NCBI GenBank assembly: GCA_015060065.1
Contig: SUZF01000006.1
Span: 30,207-94,206, forward strand
DNA: 64,000 nt
From: Rikenellaceae bacterium
Lineage (GTDB): Bacteria; Bacteroidota; Bacteroidia; Bacteroidales; Rikenellaceae
Direction of reading: 5' to 3'
Shown here piece after piece: positions 27,583 to 35,639 of the stretch. Made by a program: the position numbers and the translations under genes. Position 1 is the stretch's first letter, and each line of letters begins with the position of its first letter. The notes under the pieces were generated by a model. It was given only the letters and a program-made list of their open reading frames with translations, was not told the DNA's origin and searched no databases.

Positions 27583-30099
27583 ATGAAAACCTATCAAAAA
27601 AAATTGACAAACATCGTTGTTTGTGCTGCGCTGATGCTCTCGGCCGTAGCGTGCGGTGGAGAAGATGTGTCAGCTCCAAAGGTTGAGGAGTCGCTGACGC
27701 AAATTCCGTTCCAAGAGGTAACGCTCAACGATTACTTTTGGCTACCACGCCTGCAAAACCTCAAAGAGGTGCTGGTGCCATTCTCTCTCGATAAGACCGA
27801 GTATGCTGTCGATAACTTGCGTAAGGTTGGTGCTTACCTGCGGGGTGAGTGTGTAACCAAACCCTTGGAGGGTCGCTTCTATGTGTCGTCAGATTTATTC
27901 AAGGTTATGGAGGGTGCTGCCTGCCTGCTCACTTTGGAGCGTGATGCTGAACTCGAAGCCAAGATGGACGAGATTATCGACGTTATTGCTGCTGCGCAAA
28001 AGAGCGATGGCTATCTCTACGAACACCATATAATGCCCAAGCATCTGCGTAATCCGAGAAATAATCGCTCGGCAGGTAATAGGCCATATTCGTATGTGGC
28101 ACACAGCCACGAACTTTATAATATGGGACACATGTACGAAGGAGCAATTGCATACTATCGTGCTACCGGCAAGCGCAAGTGGCTCGATGTTGCCGAGAAG
28201 AGTGCTCAACATATCAATCGCGTATTTTTCGAGGGCGACCCCAACTACAATGGAGGTAAACCTGTAATGCAGGCTCCGGGGCATCAGGAGATTGAGTTGG
28301 CTCTGGTTAAGATGTACCAGGTTACGGGTAATAAACTCTATCTTGATATGGCACAGAAGTTTGTCGATATTCGTGGCGTTTCGTGGAAACCGAATGGCGA
28401 GGGTGTGAATAGCGCCAGTTACGCCCAGCATCATCTTCCCGTGCGTGAGCAACGCGAGGCCGTGGGTCACGCGGTGCGAGCAACATACCTCTACTCCGGT
28501 ATGGCGGACTTGGTAGCAATCAATGGTGATACGACTCTTATGCCGGCTCTCGATGCCGTGTGGCACGATATTGTCGATAGGAAGATGCACATCACCGGTG
28601 GTCTGGGTGCTGTGGCAACTATCGAGGGCTTTGGACCTGCATACGAACTGCCTAATAATCACACCTATAATGAAACCTGCTCGGCACTGGGTAATGTGCT
28701 GTTTAACTATCGTATGTACTTGATGTCAGGCGATGCAAAGTATGTCGATGTGGCGGAGGTATCGCTCTACAATAATGTCTTGGCGGGTGTTAATTTTGAG
28801 GGCAATCGTTTCTTCTATGTCAATCCTCTCGAATCGGATGGACGTCGTGCCTTTAACCATGGCAGGTCGGGACGCTCTCCGTGGTTCTCGACGGCTTGTT
28901 GTCCTTCGAACTTGGCTCGCTTGATTCCGCAAATTTCGGGTATGGTCTATTCGCATACCGATGATGATATCTTCTGCTCGTTCTATGTGGGTAGTTCGGT
29001 TGATGTACCTCTGGCTGCGGGGAGTGTTAAATTGCACCAGCAGACCCGATACCCATTTGAGGGAGAGGTTGTAATAGAGGTTGAGCCTGCATTTGACGGC
29101 GAGGAGTTTACCCTCTGGTTGCGTATTCCTTCATGGCTTAACGACCGCTTTGTGCCGGGCGATCTCTACGCGTATGCCGATGGAGTGCGCTCGAAGTTCT
29201 CGGTCGAGGTTAATGGCCGTAGGGTGCGCAGTGAGATTGTGGATGGATTTTTACCACTGCGTCGTAAGTGGAGTGCGGGCGATAAGGTTTGCCTATCGCT
29301 TCCGATGAAGGTGCGCTATTCGGTGGCTAATGAACGTGTGAAGGCCGACAGTAACCGACTCTGTGTTACACGAGGTCCGTTGGTGTTCTGTGCCGAGGAA
29401 CCGGATAATGAGGCACCTGTATCGAGGTGCTATATCTCGTCGCTAAACTCTGCGCGTGGCAAGGTTAGTCACTTCGAGGAGGGAGTATTGAGTGGCATCC
29501 CGACAATTACGGTTGCTGCCGATGTGGCGTATGATGAGGAGTGCGCTCCGACAACTCTCAAACTGATACCTTACTATGCGTGGAATAACCGAGGCGACAA
29601 TAAGCAGATGAATGTATGGTTTGGTCGTGATGCAGCAACGGCTCTGGCTGGGGTCTTCCGTCTGCCCAAGAATATTGCCGAAGTGAAAGCCTCCTATACC
29701 AATAGCCGAGGGGATGATGTTCTGGCGGTAGTGGATGGTAAGGTGCCAACTAATTCGCACGATAAGAGCATTCAGCGTTGGACATCGTGGCGTCAGCAGG
29801 GTAAGGAGCAAAATATCGAGATAACCTTCAAAAAGGCACAGCCGGTTGAGTGCGTGTCGGTATATTGGTACGATGATAATAATGGAGTGCAGATTCCGAA
29901 GACGTGGAGTATCGATTACTTTGCAGATGGCGAGTGGCACGAGTTTAAGCCCTACATCACCGACCATTTCGCTACTGCTCTCGACCAATTCAATATGGTA
30001 CATCCCGACGAGCCGATAACGGCAGAGGCTCTGCGTTTGAATATGACTCCAAAGGATAAGGATACCGCAGTTGGAATCCTCGAATTAACAATAGAATAA
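27583..30099 (+). CDS. Glycoside hydrolase family 127 lipoprotein (beta-L-arabinofuranosidase-like)
   Basis: 838 residues, lipobox SAVAC. The (alpha/alpha)6 core is recognisable from VTLNDYFWLPRLQNL through GRFYVSSDLFKVMEGAACLL and SDGYLYEHHI. The family's catalytic landmarks follow: YNETCSALGN near residue 362 (Glu) and STACCPSNLARL near 437, which carries the cysteine nucleophile/zinc ligands known in GH127. The last 120 residues (GIQIPKTWSIDYFADGEWHEF) look like a discoidin-type module. GH127 enzymes release beta-L-arabinofuranose or related pentofuranoses from plant glycoproteins and pectin. Monocistronic start with its own promoter; DUF418 follows 6 nt downstream. Confidence 0.92.
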   Translation: MKTYQKKLTNIVVCAALMLSAVACGGEDVSAPKVEESLTQIPFQEVTLNDYFWLPRLQNLKEVLVPFSLDKTEYAVDNLRKVGAYLRGECVTKPLEGRFYVSSDLFKVMEGAACLLTLERDAELEAKMDEIIDVIAAAQKSDGYLYEHHIMPKHLRNPRNNRSAGNRPYSYVAHSHELYNMGHMYEGAIAYYRATGKRKWLDVAEKSAQHINRVFFEGDPNYNGGKPVMQAPGHQEIELALVKMYQVTGNKLYLDMAQKFVDIRGVSWKPNGEGVNSASYAQHHLPVREQREAVGHAVRATYLYSGMADLVAINGDTTLMPALDAVWHDIVDRKMHITGGLGAVATIEGFGPAYELPNNHTYNETCSALGNVLFNYRMYLMSGDAKYVDVAEVSLYNNVLAGVNFEGNRFFYVNPLESDGRRAFNHGRSGRSPWFSTACCPSNLARLIPQISGMVYSHTDDDIFCSFYVGSSVDVPLAAGSVKLHQQTRYPFEGEVVIEVEPAFDGEEFTLWLRIPSWLNDRFVPGDLYAYADGVRSKFSVEVNGRRVRSEIVDGFLPLRRKWSAGDKVCLSLPMKVRYSVANERVKADSNRLCVTRGPLVFCAEEPDNEAPVSRCYISSLNSARGKVSHFEEGVLSGIPTITVAADVAYDEECAPTTLKLIPYYAWNNRGDNKQMNVWFGRDAATALAGVFRLPKNIAEVKASYTNSRGDDVLAVVDGKVPTNSHDKSIQRWTSWRQQGKEQNIEITFKKAQPVECVSVYWYDDNNGVQIPKTWSIDYFADGEWHEFKPYITDHFATALDQFNMVHPDEPITAEALRLNMTPKDKDTAVGILELTIE

Positions 30100-30105
30100 A
30101 CCTGT

Positions 30106-31293
30106 ATGTATAAACCTTCTACATTGCCCAATACCCGAATTGACGTGGCAGATGTGCTGCGAGGCATCGCCATTGGAGGTATTGTCTTGATTCACTTTAT
30201 CGAGCAACTCAACTTTTACCAATTCCGTGAGCCTTCAACACCCTTTATGGGGTGGCTGAATCAGGCAGTATGGGATACAACATTCTTCCTGCTGGCGGGT
30301 AAGATGTATGCCATCTTCTCGCTTCTGTTCGGTTTGAGTTTCTTTATCCAGCACGACAATCAGGCGCAACGAGGTGTCGATTTTCGCCTACGATTTGTGT
30401 GGCGTATGGTCTTGCTGTTCCTCTTTGGATTATTCGACCTTTTGTTCTATAATGGCGATATTTTGACGGTCTATGCAGTTTGCGGAGTGTTGGTCCTTCC
30501 ATTTATCCGAGCGAGCGATAAGGTACTGATTACGGCTGCCGTTATACTGCTGCTGCATCCCATAGAGTTGGTCTATATCGTTTTGGGATTGATTAACCCC
30601 GAAACTCCGCCTCTGTATCTTGGCTCAAAAGAGTTGTTTGCCAACGTATTGCCGGCACAATCGGGTGGCTCGTGGCTGGATGTGGCAATTGAGGGTATCC
30701 GCAGCGGTTTCCCCGTGAATTTTACATGGTCAATCGAGCATGGTCGTATGACACAGACCCCGTTCTTGTTCTTGCTGGGTATCTATTTGGGTCGCAAGCG
30801 TCTGTTCTATAACGAGGGCAATAACCTCCGAATCTGGATAAAGGTGCTTATCTGGTCGCTTGTCGCATTTGTGGTGCTGGCTCCCGCATTTGAGTTTATT
30901 CCCGATATGGTCGATACCCCATGCATCCGTCGAAGCCTCGGCACTATGCTGAAAATGTGGAGGAATATAGCCTCGATGCTCGCTATCGTTAGTGGAGTTG
31001 TGATTCTCTTCTACACGCGTCCCAAAGTGCATGATGCGCTGATGAAGATTGCTCCCTATGGTAAGATGAGCCTGACGAACTACCTCGGACAGTCGATTAT
31101 CGGTGGCTTTATCTTCTATAATTGGGGTTTGGGTCTTTACCGCTATACGGGTCATGCGGTGGCTCTGCTTATCGGTGCCGTAGTAGTCGTTGCACAGTGC
31201 TACTTCTGCCGTTGGTGGCTCCAAAGCCACTCGCACGGACCATTCGAGTCGCTGTGGCGCAAACTGACATGGATTAACAGCAAGAAAGAGTAA
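30106..31293 (+). CDS. DUF418 family multi-pass membrane protein
   Basis: 395 residues with about nine to ten hydrophobic segments. DVLRGIAIGGIVLIHFIEQL near the N-terminus and the C-terminal PYGKMSLTNYLGQSIIGGFIFYNWGLGL are typical of DUF418 (acyltransferase-3-related, YeiB-like) proteins. The role is unknown; members are thought to modify or transport envelope molecules. It starts 6 nt after GH127 and 11 nt before a HAD phosphatase, so the three form an operon. Confidence 0.9.
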   Translation: MYKPSTLPNTRIDVADVLRGIAIGGIVLIHFIEQLNFYQFREPSTPFMGWLNQAVWDTTFFLLAGKMYAIFSLLFGLSFFIQHDNQAQRGVDFRLRFVWRMVLLFLFGLFDLLFYNGDILTVYAVCGVLVLPFIRASDKVLITAAVILLLHPIELVYIVLGLINPETPPLYLGSKELFANVLPAQSGGSWLDVAIEGIRSGFPVNFTWSIEHGRMTQTPFLFLLGIYLGRKRLFYNEGNNLRIWIKVLIWSLVAFVVLAPAFEFIPDMVDTPCIRRSLGTMLKMWRNIASMLAIVSGVVILFYTRPKVHDALMKIAPYGKMSLTNYLGQSIIGGFIFYNWGLGLYRYTGHAVALLIGAVVVVAQCYFCRWWLQSHSHGPFESLWRKLTWINSKKE

Positions 31294-31304
31294 TCGAGGG
31301 AGAT

Positions 31305-31901
31305 ATGACACAATTCAAAAATATAGTTTTCGACCTTGGCGGTGTGGTGGTGGCTCGTGACCCTCGAAAGGTTTCGGCAGAGTTTCAGGAGTTCTTCTCG
31401 TTTATCTACCAGATACCTATGCCGCACTTTTGGGAGGAGTACGACCGCGGTACATCGTCGTTGGAGGAGGTGAAAGATTATATTTGTGAGCATAATAACT
31501 GCTCGCGCGAGTTGTGTAGTGAGTATATTGCAACGGCTATTGACCTGCAAGAGGAGATTGCTCCCACGAAGGCTCTTATTGAGCAGTTGAAGGCAGAGGG
31601 ATATCGACTCTATGTCTTGTCTAATATGTCGCGTGAGTTTATCGATTTTATTCGTCGCCTGCCGGTATATGCTAATTTCGATGGCGAGGTCGTATCGTGT
31701 GAGGAGCATGTTGTGAAGCCCGAATCGGAGATTTTTAGGCTGTTGCTCGACCGCTACACACTCGACCCTGCGGAGTGCATCTTTATAGATGACCGTATAG
31801 ATAATATCGAGGCTGCGGAGCGGGAGGGATTCTGCGGTTTTCACTTCGACCGTCGCAATCCGCAGGCGAGTTGCGAACTGTTAAAAACGATGCTTTTATA
31901 A
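31305..31901 (+). CDS. HAD-IA family phosphatase
   Basis: 198 residues. Motif I is VFDLGGVVVARD (nucleophile Asp at about 10); motif II YVLSNMS and motif III/IV KPESEIFRLLL with CIFIDDRIDNIEAAE follow. This is the complete HAD subfamily IA set for a sugar-phosphate or nucleotide phosphatase. The second Asp of DxD is replaced by Gly (DLGG), which is common in the YihX/GGV-type members. Cytosolic, last gene of the GH127 operon, followed at once by a 46-bp palindromic terminator. Confidence 0.92.
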   Translation: MTQFKNIVFDLGGVVVARDPRKVSAEFQEFFSFIYQIPMPHFWEEYDRGTSSLEEVKDYICEHNNCSRELCSEYIATAIDLQEEIAPTKALIEQLKAEGYRLYVLSNMSREFIDFIRRLPVYANFDGEVVSCEEHVVKPESEIFRLLLDRYTLDPAECIFIDDRIDNIEAAEREGFCGFHFDRRNPQASCELLKTMLL

Positions 31902-31908
31902 TTTGACG

Positions 31909-31954
31909 TTTTAACAATAGGGGGAGATTTGCAAATCTCCCCCTATTGTTAAAA
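31909..31954. terminator. 46-bp perfect palindrome, bidirectional terminator
   Basis: TTTTAACAATAGGGGGAGATTT, centre GC, then its exact reverse complement. It lies between convergent genes. The stop codon of the minus-strand TonB receptor (31949-31951) is inside the right arm. T-runs follow in both directions. Confidence 0.9.
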
Positions 31955-34900
31955 TACTACCCTCACACCCAACTGCATGTGCCAGCGCGAAAGGATGTCG
32001 TCTTTGGCGATTGAGGTGCCTGTGAATTGATATACCGGAGTCTTGTTGCCATTGCCGTCATCCGTGAGCGAGACGATGCGCACGGGTTGCAGACGGGCAT
32101 TCTTGACCGAGAGATATGCTCCCCAATCACGGCAGAGCAGATTGCCGAAATTGACCACATCGAGCGATAACTGCAACTTGCGGCCACTCTTGGCTCCGAA
32201 GTAGAAATCCTGCGCAATATGGAGGTCCAAGCGATGCTCCATGGGCGTTTGCAGGGCGTTACGCTCCGAGAACTCGCCACGATGTGCGCGAAGATAGGGG
32301 TCGCTCTCGATAAACTCGTTCCAACGCTCGGCAGAGGTGGCATCGGCAAAGGTCATCTGTGTCAAATCCTGCTTGGTGGGTATATAGACGAGCGTGTTGC
32401 CGGTCATAAGGTCGCCATTGAGGTCGGCACTCTCGCCATAGCAGAGCGAGTACCGCTGACCTGAATACATCTGATAAACCAGCGATACGGTCGTGCCGAA
32501 AAGACGCGCATAGCGACGGGAGTAACTGACTTGTGCCGTCAGTCGATGAGGTACATCGTAAATCGACCACGATAGCAGGGGCGAGTTGGAATCTACCGAA
32601 TATGTACGGCTCCAATTGTTCGCTTGCGATGATGATGCAGCATCGTAGAGCGAGCGTGTCTGCGAGTATGTGTAGGCCGCGTAGATATCCAGGCCAAAGC
32701 GGAACGAGCGACGCACCGAGGCGGTTGCCGACCACGAGTGACCCTTCGAGGTGTTGGTAGTGTAGTATATTGCCGAGTATTTCGGATCCACCGAGTAGTA
32801 GGTCGATGTGTTCGATGCGTTGGCTGCTGCCGGAGATACGGCATATATCTTATTGCCACTCTCGGTAAGACTTAAATTGCTGAATGATACATTGTTTATG
32901 GTCTTTGTGTAGAGGGCTTCGAGGGTCAGATGCCATCCCTCTCCGAGACTCTGCTCGATGGCGAGGTTTGCGCGTAGTACCTGTGGATAGCGGAACTTTC
33001 GGTCGAGAGCCTGAATTGAGGGGTTGAGGGTCGAGAGCGAGGTCGCCGCCGGGTATTTCGAGAAGGATTGAGCCGACTCGATGATGTTGCCTGCGCTGTC
33101 GCTTGTGCCTTTGAGGGTTACACCCTTCTGCTCGATGCCTGTGTTGGAGTAGTTATTTACAATCCAGACAAACGGCACACGCCCCGTGAAGAGACCTGCA
33201 CCTCCGCGAATAAGGGTGCGGTGTTGTGAATCCACCCACCAGCGGAAGCCCACGCGAGGCGAGAAGAGAATCTGCGCACGAGGGTAGTCGCCGATGCGAA
33301 CATTGTGGCGGGTAGCGATTGAGCCTGCGTTGAACTCCTCATTTACACTCGGTCCTCCGAAAATCAGCGGAATATCGGCACGCAAACCATACGTCAGCGA
33401 GAAGTGCTCCGAAGGCTTCCATTGGTCCTGAATGTAGAATCCGAGTTGCAGAGCGTTGAACTTGGGTCCCCACGTTTTGGTACCCGTGACGTTCTGGTCG
33501 GTGTAGTTGTACTGATACTTTGCCGCCATATCGCGCTCGAAGTCCGAAATGGAGTTGTAGGTGTAGGCACCGAGCGAGTTGGCAACATAGACCACGTGCG
33601 AGTGGTAAAACTCGTTGTGTGTGCCGAAGGTAAGCGTATGGCGACCCTTGTACCAAGTGAGATTGTCGGTAAGTGTCAGAGTGTGCTGGTCGAGTGAGTT
33701 GGCATTGGCGAAGCGATCAGTGCCGATATATGCCGTGCCTCCGCCATTTGCACCTACACCCTGCACCTCGACGTAGGGTAGATTCTCCTCTGTGTCACGC
33801 CCATCCACAACAAATGTGTAACCCACACGCAACTCGTTGTGCAGCATATCGTTTATGCGCGAGTTTAACTCTGCACTAACAGCATGTGAACGACTGACCG
33901 AGGTGTAGCCTGCTCCCTCGAAGAGGAATTCGGTGGGGGAGTTGGTGTATTCGTCCATTCTGCCATCGATAAAGTTATAGCGAGCCGAGAGTGTGTTGCG
34001 ACTATCTATATTCCAATCGAGGCGTGCTATGAGCGAACCGGAGGTGCGGTTGATGTCGCGCTTGCCGTAGCCACCACCATCATAGCCGGTCAGAGCCTTG
34101 TATCGTGCCGCTATGCGCTTCGCCTCGTCGGCAGTGAGGGCGGCACCTGCGTAGCCGGGGTAGTAGGTCGAAGGGTAACTATCAAGCCCGAACTCGCCAT
34201 TCACGAAGAAGAAGAGTTTATCCTTAACAATTGCTCCTCCGAGCGTTGCACCATAGATTTGTGTCGATTGGCGCGATAGTTTTGTGCGGTTGGCGATATC
34301 CTTGCCGGGGGTTGTGCCGTAGAAGTTGTGGTCGTTGTAGTAGGCGTAAGCCGAGCCTGCGAAGGTGTTTGTTCCCGACTTGGTCACGGCATTGATGCCT
34401 CCGCCCGTGAATCCGCCCTGACGAACATCAAACGGAGCCACTACAACCTGTATCTGCTCGATGGCATCGAGCGGAATGGGGTTTGCATTAGTAAGACCTG
34501 CGTTTGTGCCGTTTGATGTGAGTCCATACATATCGTTGTTCGCCACGCCATCAATGAGGAATGTGTTGTAGCGTGTGTTGGCTCCGGCAAATGACATACC
34601 TCCCGACTTTGAAGCGAGGGCTACGGGCGAGAGTTTGGCGACGTCGTAGATGCTACGGCTGACCGTCGGCAGCGAGGCTATATCCTCTGCCGTGAAGTTG
34701 TCGGCAGCACCCGTCTTTGCGGCATTGAATCGGTCGGCAGCATTGCTTGTGACGGTTACGGCATCGAGCGCGAGGTCGCTTGTGAGAGTGAATTTCATCT
34801 CGGAAGTGTTACCGAGGGAGAGGTGGATATCCTCGACCTTTGCGGAGCGATAGCCAATGAACGACACCTCGATAGTGTAGGGACCTCCGGTGCGCATGCC

Positions 34901-35104
34901 TTGGATGCGAAAGGCTCCGTGTCGGTCGCTGGCAACGCCATATTCGCTACCGGATGGGGTATGTCGCGCGATGATGGTTGCACATTGCAGGGGCTTGCCC
35001 TCCGAGTCGGTCACCGTGCCGTCGATTGCCGATGTGGTAATCTGTGCCATTGCAGCAAGTGCGGTGCTTACTGCCAAAATCAGAGATAAAATTAACTTTC
35101 TCAT
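31949..35104 (-). CDS. Oar-like TonB-dependent receptor under FMN-riboswitch control
   Basis: The ORF track starts at 35137, inside the terminator hairpin; ATG 35104 gives 1051 residues with signal peptide MRKLILSLILAVSTALAAMAQ. A carboxypeptidase-regulatory-like domain (about 22-110, AIDGTVTDSEGKPLQCATI) precedes the plug. The plug carries the Oar-type phrase VRQGGFTGGGINAVTKSGTN near residue 220, then a large beta-barrel ends VRVVF. Oar-like receptors lack a SusD partner. The 5' leader holds an FMN aptamer and a Rho-independent terminator immediately before the start, so the gene should be shut off when FMN is plentiful. This makes riboflavin or another flavin the likely cargo; that is inference. 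Confidence 0.88.
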   Translation of the reverse strand: MRKLILSLILAVSTALAAMAQITTSAIDGTVTDSEGKPLQCATIIARHTPSGSEYGVASDRHGAFRIQGMRTGGPYTIEVSFIGYRSAKVEDIHLSLGNTSEMKFTLTSDLALDAVTVTSNAADRFNAAKTGAADNFTAEDIASLPTVSRSIYDVAKLSPVALASKSGGMSFAGANTRYNTFLIDGVANNDMYGLTSNGTNAGLTNANPIPLDAIEQIQVVVAPFDVRQGGFTGGGINAVTKSGTNTFAGSAYAYYNDHNFYGTTPGKDIANRTKLSRQSTQIYGATLGGAIVKDKLFFFVNGEFGLDSYPSTYYPGYAGAALTADEAKRIAARYKALTGYDGGGYGKRDINRTSGSLIARLDWNIDSRNTLSARYNFIDGRMDEYTNSPTEFLFEGAGYTSVSRSHAVSAELNSRINDMLHNELRVGYTFVVDGRDTEENLPYVEVQGVGANGGGTAYIGTDRFANANSLDQHTLTLTDNLTWYKGRHTLTFGTHNEFYHSHVVYVANSLGAYTYNSISDFERDMAAKYQYNYTDQNVTGTKTWGPKFNALQLGFYIQDQWKPSEHFSLTYGLRADIPLIFGGPSVNEEFNAGSIATRHNVRIGDYPRAQILFSPRVGFRWWVDSQHRTLIRGGAGLFTGRVPFVWIVNNYSNTGIEQKGVTLKGTSDSAGNIIESAQSFSKYPAATSLSTLNPSIQALDRKFRYPQVLRANLAIEQSLGEGWHLTLEALYTKTINNVSFSNLSLTESGNKIYAVSPAAANASNTSTYYSVDPKYSAIYYTTNTSKGHSWSATASVRRSFRFGLDIYAAYTYSQTRSLYDAASSSQANNWSRTYSVDSNSPLLSWSIYDVPHRLTAQVSYSRRYARLFGTTVSLVYQMYSGQRYSLCYGESADLNGDLMTGNTLVYIPTKQDLTQMTFADATSAERWNEFIESDPYLRAHRGEFSERNALQTPMEHRLDLHIAQDFYFGAKSGRKLQLSLDVVNFGNLLCRDWGAYLSVKNARLQPVRIVSLTDDGNGNKTPVYQFTGTSIAKDDILSRWHMQLGVRVVF

Positions 35105-35106
35105 AC

Positions 35107-35141
35107 AAAAAAAATTAAGCCTCGTGAAGATTTTCACGGGC
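35107..35141 (-). terminator. Terminator of the FMN riboswitch expression platform
   Basis: On the minus strand GCC-CGTGAA pairs with TTCACG-A-GGC (9 bp, one bulged A, AATC loop), followed by TTAATTTTTTTT, ending two bases before the receptor ATG. It is placed as a riboswitch-controlled transcription terminator. Confidence 0.8.
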
Positions 35142-35342
35142 TTTCAACACAGAACCGATGCGGAACAACCATCTGCTTTGCGGTTGTAACCATCTGCACG
35201 AATCGAGCATCTGCAAGATTGTGGAGTTGTCATTTGTATCATCCACTGCACCAACCATATCGCCATAGTTGCTTGCCACGTGCCAATACACCTTTCACTC
35301 CTCTCGCCTCTCTCGCTCCTCGATAAGGCAATATCTATGAAT

Positions 35343-35565
35343 CTTCTTCCATCCGGACTTTGACCGTCGGTATCGGAATTTCACCGATTCAGTCCCTCTC
35401 GATTGCTTTCATCAGCGCGGCAGAAAATCCTGCATCGAATCTCTGCTTGCTCTGCACCTCTCTGCGCCCTTTGCACCCTTTTGCGCCTCTCTGTGCCTCT
35501 TTGCGCCTCTCGATTGGGAGTCGTGGACTATCACCACCGGTGGGGAATTTCGCCCCGCCCTGAAA
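35343..35565 (-). ncRNA. FMN riboswitch (RFN element) with an expanded variable arm
   Basis: Read on the minus strand: the 5' half shows GGGGCGAAATTCCCCACCGG, then TGGTGATAGTCCACGA. The 3' half shows ACTGAATCGGTGAAATTCCG, then ATACCGACGGTCAAAGTCCGGATGGAAGAAG. These are the conserved P2-P6 and junction sequences of the FMN aptamer. The halves are separated by about 125 nt in the variable arm, made largely of degenerate 10-nt units like GAGGCGCAAA. FMN binding normally represses riboflavin synthesis or import genes. Here the next gene is a TonB-dependent receptor, with a terminator just before its start. Confidence 0.93.
35441..35515 (-). repeat. Degenerate 10-nt repeats inside the riboswitch variable arm
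   Basis: On the minus strand at least six near-copies of GAGGCGCAAA (variants GAGGCACAGA, AGGGTGCAAA, GAGGTGCAGA) lie in tandem between the two aptamer halves. Confidence 0.75.
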
Positions 35566-35572
35566 ATCGATG

Positions 35573-35580
35573 CAAATATA
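35573..35580 (-). promoter_or_regulatory. -7 box for the riboswitch/receptor transcript
   Basis: TATATTTG on the minus strand, about 8 nt upstream of the aptamer 5' end. It is divergent from the malQ promoter 32 bp away. Confidence 0.65.
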
Positions 35581-35611
35581 GTGAAAAATTTCGTATGTGC
35601 GACAAAAATTG

Positions 35612-35619
35612 TATATTTG
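35612..35619 (+). promoter_or_regulatory. -7 box for malQ
   Basis: TATATTTG, 20 nt before the chosen malQ start at 35640. This excludes the ORF-track start at 35403, which lies in the riboswitch. Confidence 0.6.
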
Positions 35620-35639
35620 TTATGTTGTTTATATCCGAT

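Noticed and set aside
35142-35342. Short minus-strand ORF (about 40 codons starting MAIWLVQW) in the riboswitch leader
   Set aside because: Lies between aptamer and terminator with no start signal or family resemblance; more likely expression-platform sequence.
35403-35639. 79-residue N-terminal extension of malQ in the ORF track
   Set aside because: It is translated from the riboswitch region on the opposite strand and lies upstream of the malQ promoter box.
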